Below, one piece after another: positions 54,673 through 63,560 of a DNA stretch of 64,000 nt; positions within the stretch are counted from its first letter, which is position 1, and every line of letters starts with the position of its first letter. A program made the position numbers and the translations under genes. Source of the stretch: Bacteroidota bacterium (lineage in GTDB: Bacteria > Bacteroidota > JABWAT01); NCBI GenBank assembly GCA_023151185.1, contig JAKLJL010000002.1, positions 507,058 through 571,057 of the forward strand, read 5' to 3'. Under the pieces are notes generated by a model. The model was not told where the DNA came from. It searched no databases and was given only the letters and a program-made list of their open reading frames with translations.

Positions 54673-54796
54673 AAAAACTCCAAAAATGGGAAAATCCGGT
54701 CCGGCCGGAATCCATTAAAAAAAAGTAGTTCAGATTGCGATGATTGTACGGCAAAAATGAGAAGGATAACGGGAAAAAACAACAAAGGAAATCGAT

Positions 54797-55774
54797 TCAG
54801 CGTTTTTCTGCGGTCTTTTGGTCTTCCTGCCGGTTTTCGAAAGACTCGTAGGCATTGATGATTTCCTTAACCAGCCGGTGCCTGACCACATCGGCTTTAT
54901 CGAGATACATAAAGGCAATTCCCTCTACATGCTGGAGGATACTTTGAATTTTTACGAGCCCCGACTGTTTTTTATCGGGGATATCAATCTGGGAAATATC
55001 GCCGGTAATAACTGCTTTCGAATTCAGCCCCAGCCGGGTCAGAAACATTTTAAGCTGAGTCTGAGTCGTATTCTGGGCTTCATCAAGGATAACAAAGGCA
55101 TTATTCAGCGTCCTGCCGCGCATGAAGGCAAGCGGAGCAATTTCGATAATATCCTTTTCCAGATATTCCTTAACCTTTTCAGGCGGGAGCATATCATTCA
55201 GGGCATCATATAAGGGCCGAAGGTAAGGGTCCACTTTTTCCTTCATATCTCCAGGGAGAAAACCCAGACTTTCGCCGGCTTCGACAGCCGGGCGGGCCAG
55301 AATGATCCGGGTGACATCCCGGTTTTTTAATGCTGCAACCGCAACGGCAACGGCTAAATAAGTTTTACCTGTCCCAGCCGGACCAATTGCGAAAACAATA
55401 TCATTGGAAGCAATCTTTTTAAGGTATTCCTTCTGCCCTTCAGTTTTGCACCTGATCGGCTCATTCCGGGTAAACAGAACAACATTATCAAAATCATCGC
55501 GGGTGACCGTCTTGCCAACTGAGACAAGATCCAGAACAGTCGATACATCGGCTTCTGTAACCTGCCCGTGCTTCCCGGCAATAAACCCCAGTTCAGCAAA
55601 AACCTTTTCAATGGCTCTCAGGTCATCCAGTTCTCCTTTTGCCGTGAGAGTTGCACCTCTGACCGAAATCTGGGCATTTTCAAAAAAGCCAGCTATTTTT
55701 TTCAGGTTTCGGTCGTTGGTACCCAGTAACTGGGTAGGGTTAAGAGAGCCGAGATCAATCTTTTTTTGCTGCAC
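54797..55774 (-). CDS. phoH: PhoH-like ATPase
   Basis: 325 aa PhoH protein: an N-terminal KH-like part (about 15-90) and a RecA-like ATPase with Walker A GPAGTGKTYLAVA, Walker B FVILDEAQNTT and the SR-type TQLKMFLTRLG. Often linked to RNA processing with YbeY, which is not found here. The start is GTG at 55774, with AAAGGA 7 nt upstream; the longer frame from TTG 55792 would begin inside the T run of the preceding terminator. Confidence 0.93.
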   Translation of the reverse strand: MQQKKIDLGSLNPTQLLGTNDRNLKKIAGFFENAQISVRGATLTAKGELDDLRAIEKVFAELGFIAGKHGQVTEADVSTVLDLVSVGKTVTRDDFDNVVLFTRNEPIRCKTEGQKEYLKKIASNDIVFAIGPAGTGKTYLAVAVAVAALKNRDVTRIILARPAVEAGESLGFLPGDMKEKVDPYLRPLYDALNDMLPPEKVKEYLEKDIIEIAPLAFMRGRTLNNAFVILDEAQNTTQTQLKMFLTRLGLNSKAVITGDISQIDIPDKKQSGLVKIQSILQHVEGIAFMYLDKADVVRHRLVKEIINAYESFENRQEDQKTAEKR

Positions 55775-55790
55775 GGATTTTTCCTTTAAC

Positions 55791-55824
55791 AAAAAAGCCC
55801 ATTCACTTTTGGCGAATGGGCTTT
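55791..55824 (-). terminator. Intrinsic terminator after the LysM gene
   Basis: AAAGCCCATTC (55794-55804), 9-nt loop, GAATGGGCTTT (55814-55824), then six T on the minus strand. It ends 17 bp before the phoH start codon, so phoH needs read-through or a promoter inside it. Confidence 0.9.
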
Positions 55825-55864
55825 CAAAGTTCCTGAATTTAATCAGTTTCAGAGATCATTCAGA

Positions 55865-56533
55865 TCAGTTTGCCTTAGGGATAGTCAGAACCTGGCCAGG
55901 ATAGATCAGGTTTGGATCCTTGATTTTGTCTTTGTTGGCATTGTAGATCGAAGGCCATTTAAACGGATTGTCGTAAATGGTCTTTTTCTTGGCAATGTTC
56001 CACAAGCAATCACGGTCTTTAGCCCAGGTACCGACTGAATAAGTTTGGGTAGTTGGCTGAACTTTGCGCAGTTTGTCGATTTGGGCTACCATACCTTCAA
56101 TTCTGCGGGCATTGTCCGGCAAAAGGCTCAGTTTGTTCATTCTGAGTTTATTCAGATCAGCTTCAATAACATCAAGTTCAGCACGGCGGGCATACAGTTC
56201 GTCGTTAGACAGGGCAGCCAGTTGCTTGATTCTGTTTTCGATAGCATCCAGTTCCTTGCCATAAGCTGCTTTGGAATCTTTGCTGGCCTGAACCAGAGCA
56301 AGAATTTCATCTTCAGTTTTAGCAATGGAGGCTTTGGTCTGATCCAGTTTAGCCTTCAGATTTTTGCCATCTTCCTTGCAGGCAGCTTCTTTGGCTTTAA
56401 GAACGTTCAGTGTGGAATCAGCAGCTTTCATTTGCTTTTCCCAGTCTGCATATTCTACTTTTCTTTCCTGAGCAATGGCGCTGGCAGAAAAAGCAAAAGC
56501 AGCAACGATAGAGAGAATGAGTGTTTTTTTCAT
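55865..56533 (-). CDS. Secreted coiled-coil protein with C-terminal LysM-like domain
   Basis: 222 aa. Signal peptide 1-21 (ending AIAQ), a long charged coiled coil at about 28-160 (Lys/Glu/Leu heptads), and a LysM-like module at about 165-222: YSVGTWAKDRDCLWNIAKK ... WPSIYNANKDKIKDPNLIYPGQVLTIP. The inserted PFKW segment and extra residues make it the extended LysM form. Likely binds peptidoglycan. It follows the small lipoprotein gene by 34 bp on the same strand. Confidence 0.88.
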   Translation of the reverse strand: MKKTLILSIVAAFAFSASAIAQERKVEYADWEKQMKAADSTLNVLKAKEAACKEDGKNLKAKLDQTKASIAKTEDEILALVQASKDSKAAYGKELDAIENRIKQLAALSNDELYARRAELDVIEADLNKLRMNKLSLLPDNARRIEGMVAQIDKLRKVQPTTQTYSVGTWAKDRDCLWNIAKKKTIYDNPFKWPSIYNANKDKIKDPNLIYPGQVLTIPKAN

Positions 56534-56567
56534 TTAGATAAACTCCTTGAAATCTTAGGTGCCTGAA

Positions 56568-56897
56568 TTACTTTTTCTTGCCGGCTTTTTTAGGATCGAC
56601 AGGCGGAGGAGGAGGTAAAAACGCATCCGGGTTGAATGTGGTTAGACCCTTCTCAACAAATGCCTTTTCATCCTGCAGTTTTTTAAGCTGGCCTTCAGCT
56701 TCAGCAACCTGAGAATTGGTGGCAGCGTTTTCGTTGTTGCATGTTGCAATGGCTTCTCTCATCTTTTTGACTTCTGCGTTTTTCGCATCAAGAGCAGCCA
56801 GGTCTTCAGGAGATGCATACTTGGTACATCCCGAAAAAACAACTGCAGAAAGGAGGAGGGCAGAGCCAATCGTAAGAATTGTTCTGGTTTTGCGCAT
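56568..56897 (-). CDS. Small coiled-coil lipoprotein with Pro/Lys-rich tail
   Basis: 109 aa. Lipobox VVFSGC with Cys at about 24, a coiled-coil region (30-85; DLAALDAKNAEVKKMREAI, VAEAEGQLKKLQDEKAF), then LPPPPPVDPKKAGKKK. The plan (lipid anchor, helix, Lys C-terminus) is like Braun's lipoprotein, although no sequence homology is claimed. With the LysM neighbour it may tie the outer membrane to the wall. Own promoter at 56952. Confidence 0.82.
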   Translation of the reverse strand: MRKTRTILTIGSALLLSAVVFSGCTKYASPEDLAALDAKNAEVKKMREAIATCNNENAATNSQVAEAEGQLKKLQDEKAFVEKGLTTFNPDAFLPPPPPVDPKKAGKKK

Positions 56898-56951
56898 CAG
56901 GTGATCTCCCTTGAGTAAACTAGTTTTTTTGGTTAGGAAAAATGCTTGACA

Positions 56952-56980
56952 AAAATAACCTTATGGTCTTTTAAAGTCAA
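56952..56980 (-). promoter_or_regulatory. Sigma-70 promoter of the lipoprotein-LysM operon
   Basis: Minus strand: TTGACT (56980-56975), 17-nt spacer, TATTTT (56957-56952), about 55 nt before the ATG. The same hexamers and spacing are seen before accB, and the ten bases TTGACTTTAA are identical in both. Confidence 0.65.
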
Positions 56981-57012
56981 GGAAATCCGGAATCTTCACC
57001 CTTGCGGGTGGG

Positions 57013-57708
57013 CTATTTAGGGTCAAAATAACCCATTTGTGCCAGAGACGAAAAGGACCTCCCGCCTATAACCACATGATCCAGAACTGAAATTCCCAAT
57101 ATCTTCCCTGATTCAATCATTTTTTCTGTCAGACGGAGGTCTTCCTGGCTGGGCGACGGGTTACCGCTTGGGTGGTTGTGCATCAGGATAACTGAATTTG
57201 CTTTTGCGTCAATGGCAGGTTTAAACACTTCACGGGGGTGGGCCAGTGATTGATTCAGAGTTCCTGAAGAAACCGGTTTGTGGGCAAGAACCTGATTTGC
57301 CGTATCCAGCAGCAAAACCGAAAAAACTTCATGGGAATAATCAGAGTACCGGATTCCAAAATGCTGAAAGACATCCTCCGGGCTTTTTATTACAATCATT
57401 TTATCCGGAGCAGACATGGAAATCCGTTTACCCAGTTCAATTGCTGCCAGAAGAGTAACGGCCTTAGCCTCCCCCATCCCTTTCTGGGTTATGAGATCGG
57501 CAAGGGTGGCTTTACCGAACCGGTTCAGGTTTCCAAAGTCGTTCAGGATTTTCCGGGCCAGATCAAGTGCTGACAGGTTTTGAATTCCGGTACCGAGCAG
57601 AATGGCAACCAGTTCAGAATCGCTGAGGCTTTCTGGACCCCGGGAGGCCAGTTTTTCACGGGGTCTGTCTCCTTCCGGCCAGTCACGGATGGGTGTAAAG
57701 GTTTTCAT
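57013..57708 (-). CDS. radC: RadC-family JAB-domain protein
   Basis: 231 aa. N-terminal helix-hairpin-helix part (RPREKLASRGPESLSDSELVAILLGTG) and a JAB/MPN metalloprotease-like fold with HNHPSGNPSPSQEDLRLTEKM and a preceding catalytic Glu region (SVLLLDTANQVL). Biochemical role unsettled; the old link to recombination repair is weak. Its ATG overlaps the stop of the receptor gene by 4 bp. Confidence 0.94.
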   Translation of the reverse strand: MKTFTPIRDWPEGDRPREKLASRGPESLSDSELVAILLGTGIQNLSALDLARKILNDFGNLNRFGKATLADLITQKGMGEAKAVTLLAAIELGKRISMSAPDKMIVIKSPEDVFQHFGIRYSDYSHEVFSVLLLDTANQVLAHKPVSSGTLNQSLAHPREVFKPAIDAKANSVILMHNHPSGNPSPSQEDLRLTEKMIESGKILGISVLDHVVIGGRSFSSLAQMGYFDPK

Positions 57709-59441
57709 GGCCCAACCGGTACAAATTCACCATTTTCATATCTGAAAAAACTGACAGCCTGATTCGCTGCAGTTCCGTTAAACCAAATGCGGTTTCGCAA
57801 AGCCAGAAGGGCCGGAAGGTTTTTAATTTCCAGGGGTGAAAGTCCGTTTTCTGATGATTTGCCCGCAAGCGCAGTTAGTAAAATTACACAGTCAGCCCCC
57901 CTGGTAGCCAGATCATCAGGTGAAGCACCAAATTTAGCCAAATAGGCGTTCCGGAACCCGGTACTGCCGGTTTTTAAGGTGTCCCGGTCCGTTTCTTCTG
58001 CGAGAAAAAACCCGGTTAACTGATTCCGGTATTTTTTAAACAGCATCCGGTTATCCCAGGGAGTGTTGCCAGCATAGGTCCCGAAAAGTTTGCTGTAGCT
58101 TAGCTGGGAAACAATCATTTCTGCCTGTTCGGCATCCGAAACAGGAGCATAAATGACATCAATCCAGGTTGGTTCTTCGGGATCTTCCTTTTCTTTGATT
58201 CCGGAAAAGGCCGGCACATATCTGCGGATATCAACACTTCCCTCTTTATAGAACCCCTTTTTAATATCGGATCCTTTAAATTTTTCAAATACTTTCCCAA
58301 AAGCATCTGCCATGACCTGAGCATCCGATCCTTCTTCAGCAATCAGAAGAACCTGATATTTCTGCTTTTTTTCAAGAAGGGGAAGAAGATGTTCTGCAGT
58401 TTGCCTGCCTCTGCTTTCAAGCGGCGGATTTAATCCAAAAAACCATTCTGAGTTTCTGTACAGGTCGTCATCCGTGGCAGTAGGAGAAAAAAATGGAATT
58501 TTCCCGGATAGTGCAACCGGTTTAACTTTCTCGCACTCATCGCTGAAAACCGGGCCGATAACCAGGTCGGGCTTTTCTTCCGAAATCAGACTCCTGGCCT
58601 GTGTTTCGGCAAAATCAGGGTCCCCTTTCGTATCCCGGATAACCAAGGTAAGAGCAAGACCGGATTCCTGAAAAGAAACCGCCGTCTGAGCCATAAATCC
58701 CTTCAGAATCTGCCTGCCGATTTCAGCACGGGCCCCGGGGGTTGCTGAAGCAGCATCCAGGGGAAGCAGTAAACCAACTTTCAGCTTGATTTTACGGGAA
58801 CTGGTTTGATCAGAAACCCGGGCAATTGAATTGGAAATGGTTTCCGCAGAAACTGATTTTTTGCCGAGCCAGGCAGTAACTCTGGCCAGACGGTCTTCTC
58901 TTTGCCCTTTCCTGATCAGCAGATTAATCAACGCCGGATGGTCGGATACCGGATAAAAGGCCAGTTCCTGAAACAGGTCATCGAGTGTAAGCCGGTAGAG
59001 AACAAGTCCCTCGGTAAGAGGTAAAAGGGTACCGGTGGCAGCGGTGTTCAGGTCTATGGCCGTCAGCCAGGCACGAAGGGCTTTCCCCGGCTGATTCAGG
59101 GAAGCAAGGGCTGCTCCTCCTTCGTAAAAAATTTCCTGACTGAGTGGTGAATTTTCTTTCAGTGCCTGAAACCTATCAAACAATCCGGCTGCTTCGTCAA
59201 AACGTCCCAACCGGTTCAATGCCCTGAGGCGCAACAGCGTATGGTCCGGATTCCCGGGCAACCCGGCCGTTTTTTCAAGTACAGAAGCAGCCTGGCGGAA
59301 ATCGCCGGATGAATAAAACTTCCAGGCATCCCGCAGGGTAGTCTGACTTACAGCCGGGCCTGTCAGTAAAAAAAGAAAGGGTAAAACAGCGAAGAATTTA
59401 TTCCCATTCAATGGTTGCAGGCGGTTTAGAACTGATGTCAT
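57705..59441 (-). CDS. TPR plus type-I periplasmic-binding domain receptor (LpoA/ABC substrate-binding-like)
   Basis: About 578 aa. Signal peptide near the N-terminus ([18 protein letters not shown]), helical TPR-like repeats at about 30-190 ([39 protein letters not shown]), then a Leu/Ile/Val-binding type-I domain from [12 protein letters not shown], with [26 protein letters not shown] and [15 protein letters not shown] plus PBP-I is the LpoA layout, but no amino-acid ABC permease lies beside it, so ligand sensing or cell-wall enzyme activation is as likely as uptake. The start is uncertain: ATG 59441 overlaps guaA by 44 bp; TTG 59411 is an alternative. Confidence 0.75.
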   Translation of the reverse strand: MTSVLNRLQPLNGNKFFAVLPFLFLLTGPAVSQTTLRDAWKFYSSGDFRQAASVLEKTAGLPGNPDHTLLRLRALNRLGRFDEAAGLFDRFQALKENSPLSQEIFYEGGAALASLNQPGKALRAWLTAIDLNTAATGTLLPLTEGLVLYRLTLDDLFQELAFYPVSDHPALINLLIRKGQREDRLARVTAWLGKKSVSAETISNSIARVSDQTSSRKIKLKVGLLLPLDAASATPGARAEIGRQILKGFMAQTAVSFQESGLALTLVIRDTKGDPDFAETQARSLISEEKPDLVIGPVFSDECEKVKPVALSGKIPFFSPTATDDDLYRNSEWFFGLNPPLESRGRQTAEHLLPLLEKKQKYQVLLIAEEGSDAQVMADAFGKVFEKFKGSDIKKGFYKEGSVDIRRYVPAFSGIKEKEDPEEPTWIDVIYAPVSDAEQAEMIVSQLSYSKLFGTYAGNTPWDNRMLFKKYRNQLTGFFLAEETDRDTLKTGSTGFRNAYLAKFGASPDDLATRGADCVILLTALAGKSSENGLSPLEIKNLPALLALRNRIWFNGTAANQAVSFFRYENGEFVPVGP

Positions 59442-60942
59442 AAGCCACACGGTTAACCCCTTTCACTTCATTGATAATTCGGTTAGATACAGCCCCGAGA
59501 AAATTGTAATCCAGTTTTGCCCAGTCTGCCGTCATTCCATCCACCGAGGTTACTGCCCTGAGAACCACGGTATTCTCATAGGTCCGTTCATCTCCCATTA
59601 CCCCGACCGACTGAATCGGTAAAAGGACAGCAAATGCCTGCCAGGTCTGGTCATAAAATCCCTTCCCCCGCAGTTCAGAAATGAAAATATGATCTACTTC
59701 CTGCAGCAGCCTGATTTTTTCGGGTGTGACATCCGAAATAATCCGGATGGCCAGCCCCGGTCCGGGAAACGGATGTCTTTGAACGATGCCGGCCGGAATT
59801 CCAAGCTGGTTTCCGATCAGGCGGACTTCATCTTTAAACAATTCCCTGAAAGGTTCCAAAAGTTTTAAATTCATTTTTTCAGGAAGGCCGCCCACGTTGT
59901 GATGTGATTTAATGGTCACACTGGGCCCTTTAAATGAAACGGATTCGATGACGTCGGGGTAGAGGGTTCCCTGACCCAGCCACCGGGCACCCTGAACCTT
60001 TTTGGCTTCTGCATCGAAAACATCCACAAAAAGTTTTCCGATAATTTTCCGCTTTTTCTCAGGATCAGTCACACCCGCAAGTTCAGTTAAAAACAAGTCA
60101 TGGGCATTGATGACCTTCAGCTTGATTTTAAACTGATCCCGGATGGTCCTTTCTACTTCCTCAGCCTCATTTTTCCTTAAAAGCCCATGATCCACAAAAA
60201 TACAGTTCAACTGGTCCCCGATGGCTTCGTGGATGAGAACAGCTGCAACAGTGGAATCCACCCCGCCCGATAGCCCGAGGATCACCTGATCCTGACCAAC
60301 CTGACGGCGGATTTCTTCTGTTTTAGTTTGAATAAAGGACTCAGGTGTCCAGTCCTGCCTGCAGCCGGAAACTTCCACAACAAAGTTTCTGAGCAGATCA
60401 GAGCCAAATTCAGAATGCACAACTTCTGGATGGAACTGAACGCCATACCACTTTCTGGACGGATCTTCTATTATGACGTAAGGGGCATTTTCTGTCGATG
60501 CAACCGGAAGAAAACCGGCCGGAGGTGCAGTGAGATGATCACCATGACTCATCCAGACCTGAAACTGATCAGGTAAACCGGAGAGCAGACGGGAACCGGT
60601 TTTTTTTAGGGTAATCCGGGCCTTTCCAAATTCACGGCGGGCTGCAGGGTCTACTTTTCCGCCGAAAAGATGCGCAAGAACCTGCATTCCGTAACAAATT
60701 CCCAGAACCGGAACTCCGGTTTCAAATACGGACTGATCGGGAAGCGGGGATCCCTCCTGATACACACTGAACGGACTTCCGCTCAGGATAATGCCTTTCG
60801 GTTTCAGGATTTCAATGGCCCTTACGGCCTGATTAAACGGGTGAATTTCGCAATAAACCTGATGCTCACGTACCCGCCGTGCAATCAGTTGCGTATACTG
60901 GCTTCCAAAATCTAAAATCAGAATGCTGTCGGGATGGTTCAT
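59398..60942 (-). CDS. guaA: GMP synthase (glutamine-hydrolysing)
   Basis: 514 aa. Class I amidotransferase with Cys83 in LGICYGMQ and His/Glu in [10 protein letters not shown], an ATP-pyrophosphatase P-loop [13 protein letters not shown], and the C-terminal dimer domain ending KPPATIEWE. Converts XMP to GMP. ATG 60942 ([18 protein letters not shown]) is the family start; the frame extends upstream to 61011 across a terminator, so the extension is rejected. Confidence 0.97.
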   Translation of the reverse strand: MNHPDSILILDFGSQYTQLIARRVREHQVYCEIHPFNQAVRAIEILKPKGIILSGSPFSVYQEGSPLPDQSVFETGVPVLGICYGMQVLAHLFGGKVDPAARREFGKARITLKKTGSRLLSGLPDQFQVWMSHGDHLTAPPAGFLPVASTENAPYVIIEDPSRKWYGVQFHPEVVHSEFGSDLLRNFVVEVSGCRQDWTPESFIQTKTEEIRRQVGQDQVILGLSGGVDSTVAAVLIHEAIGDQLNCIFVDHGLLRKNEAEEVERTIRDQFKIKLKVINAHDLFLTELAGVTDPEKKRKIIGKLFVDVFDAEAKKVQGARWLGQGTLYPDVIESVSFKGPSVTIKSHHNVGGLPEKMNLKLLEPFRELFKDEVRLIGNQLGIPAGIVQRHPFPGPGLAIRIISDVTPEKIRLLQEVDHIFISELRGKGFYDQTWQAFAVLLPIQSVGVMGDERTYENTVVLRAVTSVDGMTADWAKLDYNFLGAVSNRIINEVKGVNRVAYDISSKPPATIEWE

Positions 60943-60997
60943 ATTCTGCCGGAAAAATAAAACGGTAAAAATACGACCGGGAACGTCAAGAAAAAAC

Positions 60998-61023
60998 AAA
61001 AGGCTGTCCATTGACAGCCTTTT
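60998..61023 (-). terminator. Intrinsic terminator of the accB-accC-gcvH operon
   Basis: AAAAGGCTGTC (60998-61008), loop CATT, GACAGCCTTTT (61013-61023); on the minus strand it ends in T4 then GTTTTTTC. Between the gcvH stop and the guaA start. Confidence 0.9.
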
Positions 61024-61061
61024 TCAGGTTCGAAACCGGATTAACCTGGGTCAGGAAAGTT

Positions 61062-61439
61062 TTATCCCACCAGAGTCTGGTAATCTGCAGCAGAAAGAAG
61101 CTGGGCTGCCTGAGACGGGTTGGTCAGTCTGATTTTTACCATCCAGCCTTTTCCGTAGGGATCAGAATTGACAACCGAAGCATCTGAAGCCAGGTTTTCA
61201 TTTACTTCAAGGATGGTTCCGGAAACCGGCATAAACAAATCAGAAACCGTTTTCACAGCTTCAATAGTGCCAAAAATGGCATGTTCGCTGATTTGGGAAC
61301 CGGCCGGTTTCAGATCCACATAGATAATATCACCCAATTCCTGCTGGGCAAATTCTGTAATTCCGACAACGCCGGTATCACCTTCCAGCCGGATCCACTC
61401 ATGGTCTTTGGTATATTTCAATTCAGACGGGAAATTCAT
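61062..61439 (-). CDS. gcvH: Glycine cleavage system H protein
   Basis: 125 aa lipoyl carrier. [21 protein letters not shown] start, lipoyl-Lys63 in [18 protein letters not shown], and the WMVKIRL segment near the C-terminus. AAAGGA lies 7 nt before ATG 61439; the longer frame to 61502 would overlap accC. It is the third gene of accB-accC-gcvH, away from gcvT at the left end of the window. Confidence 0.96.
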   Translation of the reverse strand: MNFPSELKYTKDHEWIRLEGDTGVVGITEFAQQELGDIIYVDLKPAGSQISEHAIFGTIEAVKTVSDLFMPVSGTILEVNENLASDASVVNSDPYGKGWMVKIRLTNPSQAAQLLSAADYQTLVG

Positions 61440-61461
61440 TTTTTGGTCCTTTTCAGATTTT

Positions 61462-62802
61462 TCAGGATTCCGGGTCCCACTTTTCAAGAAACTTGGTATC
61501 AAATTTACCTGACCGGAACAGTTTTGATCTCATTACCTTTTTATGGAACGGAATCGTGGTTTTAACACCTTCAATTACAAATTCGTCTAAAGCTCTGAGC
61601 ATTTTATTCATAGCTTCCTCACGGGTTTCGCCCTTCACAATCAGTTTCCCGATCATGGAATCATAATTCGGCGGGATCATGTATCCGCTGTAGGCGTGGC
61701 TGTCGACACGGACTCCCCTTCCGCCGGGGATGTGGAAACTGGTAATCTTACCGGCTGACGGTCTGAAGTCGAAGTCGGGATCTTCGGCGTTAATACGGCA
61801 TTCGATCGCATGTCCGGCCGGAACCAGATTTCCGGTTGTCAGTTTTTCTCCTGCAGCCATTCTGATCTGTTCACGGATGAGATCCAGTCCTGTTACTTCT
61901 TCGGTTACCGGATGTTCGACCTGAATCCGGGTATTCATTTCCATAAAGTAAAAATGTCCGTGTTTATCCAGCAAAAACTCAATCGTTCCTGCACCTTCGT
62001 AATTAACCGCCCTGGCTCCTTTAATCGCAGCTTCGCCCATAGCCTTCCGGATTTCGGGCGTTACGGCAGGTGATGGCGATTCTTCGATCAGTTTCTGATT
62101 TCTCCGCTGAACAGAACAATCCCGTTCCCCAAGATGAATCACATTTCCGTGCTGATCGCCTAAAACCTGAATTTCGACGTGGCGGGGTTCCTCAACAAAT
62201 TTTTCGATGTAGACAGCCCCGTTTCCGAAAGCAGATTCAGCTTCTGTCCGGGCAGTAGTAAATAATTTATCGAAATCTTTCGGGTCGGTCACAATCCGCA
62301 TTCCCCGGCCGCCGCCGCCGGCAGTGGCCTTAACAATTACCGGATATCCGACTTTCTGTGCAACCTTCCGGCCTTCTTCAACCGTATCAACCAGGCCATC
62401 AGACCCCGGGACAACCGGAACGCCGGCAGCTTTCATGGTATCTTTGGCGAAAGCTTTGTCTCCCATTGATTTAATCATTTCGGGAGACGGCCCGATAAAT
62501 TTGATCCCGTGAGAGTGACAGATTTCAGAAAAATCTGCGTTTTCGGAAAGGAATCCGTAACCGGGATGAATGGCATCAGCACCGGTTATGCCAGCAGCAG
62601 AAATAATTCTGGAGATATTCAGGTAGGATTCTTTTCCCGGGGGTGGACCGATGCAGACAGCTTCATCTGCAAAACGGACGTGAAGGGATTCGGCATCTGC
62701 AGTTGAGTAAACAGCCACAGTTTTGATGCCCATTTCCTTGCAGGTCCGGATAACCCGAAGGGCAATTTCGCCCCGGTTTGCGATCAGTATTTTATTAAAC
62801 AA
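61462..62802 (-). CDS. accC: Biotin carboxylase subunit of acetyl-CoA carboxylase
   Basis: 446 aa. N-terminal Rossmann part [25 protein letters not shown]-grasp with [56 protein letters not shown]. Carboxylates biotin on AccB with bicarbonate and ATP. 15 bp downstream of accB. The carboxyltransferase genes accAD are not in the window; the two sodium-pump alpha subunits are a different class. Confidence 0.96.
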   Translation of the reverse strand: MFNKILIANRGEIALRVIRTCKEMGIKTVAVYSTADAESLHVRFADEAVCIGPPPGKESYLNISRIISAAGITGADAIHPGYGFLSENADFSEICHSHGIKFIGPSPEMIKSMGDKAFAKDTMKAAGVPVVPGSDGLVDTVEEGRKVAQKVGYPVIVKATAGGGGRGMRIVTDPKDFDKLFTTARTEAESAFGNGAVYIEKFVEEPRHVEIQVLGDQHGNVIHLGERDCSVQRRNQKLIEESPSPAVTPEIRKAMGEAAIKGARAVNYEGAGTIEFLLDKHGHFYFMEMNTRIQVEHPVTEEVTGLDLIREQIRMAAGEKLTTGNLVPAGHAIECRINAEDPDFDFRPSAGKITSFHIPGGRGVRVDSHAYSGYMIPPNYDSMIGKLIVKGETREEAMNKMLRALDEFVIEGVKTTIPFHKKVMRSKLFRSGKFDTKFLEKWDPES

Positions 62803-62817
62803 AGGCTCAACTCCGAC

Positions 62818-63315
62818 TTATTTTACCGGCTCAACCAAAAACAGGACCTGGCCGTACTCGACCGGCTGGCCGTTTTCAACCATGATTTTTACCAGTTTGC
62901 CCGAAACATCCGACTCAATTTCATTCATCAGTTTCATGGCTTCAATGATGCAGAGAACATCACCTGGTTTAACCATATCACCGGGTTTGCAATAGGCTTC
63001 TGCATCAGGAGCCGGTGATTTGTAATAGGTCCCGACAATGGGAGACTTTATTTCATGGTATGTGGTTGGTTTGGATGCTGCTTCAGCGGCAGGGGCCGAA
63101 ACAGGGGCGGCGGCAGCAGGAGCAGGCGCCGGGGTCGGAACAGGTGCCGCTACCGGCGGGATGAAAGCCTGTCCAGGGAAAATCTGCTGAGGAGAAACAA
63201 GGGCACCACGATTCTTTCTGACTGTAATTTTGAAGTCCTCACGTTCAATTCTGACTTCATCTACGTTGCTGTCATCAACCATCTTAATGAGCAGACGGAT
63301 ATCTTTTAAGTCCAT
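62818..63315 (-). CDS. accB: Biotin carboxyl carrier protein
   Basis: 165 aa. N-terminal segment [20 protein letters not shown] typical of AccB, an Ala/Pro-rich linker at about 52-82, and the biotinyl domain with the thumb [15 protein letters not shown] and biotin-Lys128 in [16 protein letters not shown] 63315 has GAGGATC directly upstream; the frame start at 63324 is less likely. First gene of accB-accC-gcvH with its own promoter at 63372. Confidence 0.96.
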   Translation of the reverse strand: MDLKDIRLLIKMVDDSNVDEVRIEREDFKITVRKNRGALVSPQQIFPGQAFIPPVAAPVPTPAPAPAAAAPVSAPAAEAASKPTTYHEIKSPIVGTYYKSPAPDAEAYCKPGDMVKPGDVLCIIEAMKLMNEIESDVSGKLVKIMVENGQPVEYGQVLFLVEPVK

Positions 63316-63371
63316 GATCCTCACTTATTTTTTGGGTTAAAAACCCCGGATTTCCGGGATGATGAAGGGCG

Positions 63372-63400
63372 AAAATACCTTTCCCCCCCCTTAAAGTCAA
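63372..63400 (-). promoter_or_regulatory. accB promoter with G8 tract in the spacer
   Basis: Minus strand: TTGACT (63400-63395), 17-nt spacer containing eight consecutive G (63390-63383), TATTTT (63377-63372), 57 nt before the ATG. Hexamers and spacing equal those of the lipoprotein promoter at 56952. Confidence 0.65.
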
Positions 63401-63560
63401 GAAACCAAGTCCGGCCCGATCCCACAGTTACCGGCCTGAACGAAGATGGAAGCAATTGCTTTTCTTCCAAATGAAATTTAATTTGCAGCAAAATTCAAAA
63501 CTGTAAAAAATATTACTCCGCCGGCTTTTTAGTGGCCAGAATGCGGTTCCGGAGGCCCTT

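Noticed and set aside
56945-56973. Plus-strand TTGACA with 17-bp spacing to TTTTAA
   Set aside because: It would drive transcription antisense into radC with a weak -10; it arises from the reverse complement of the lipoprotein promoter region.
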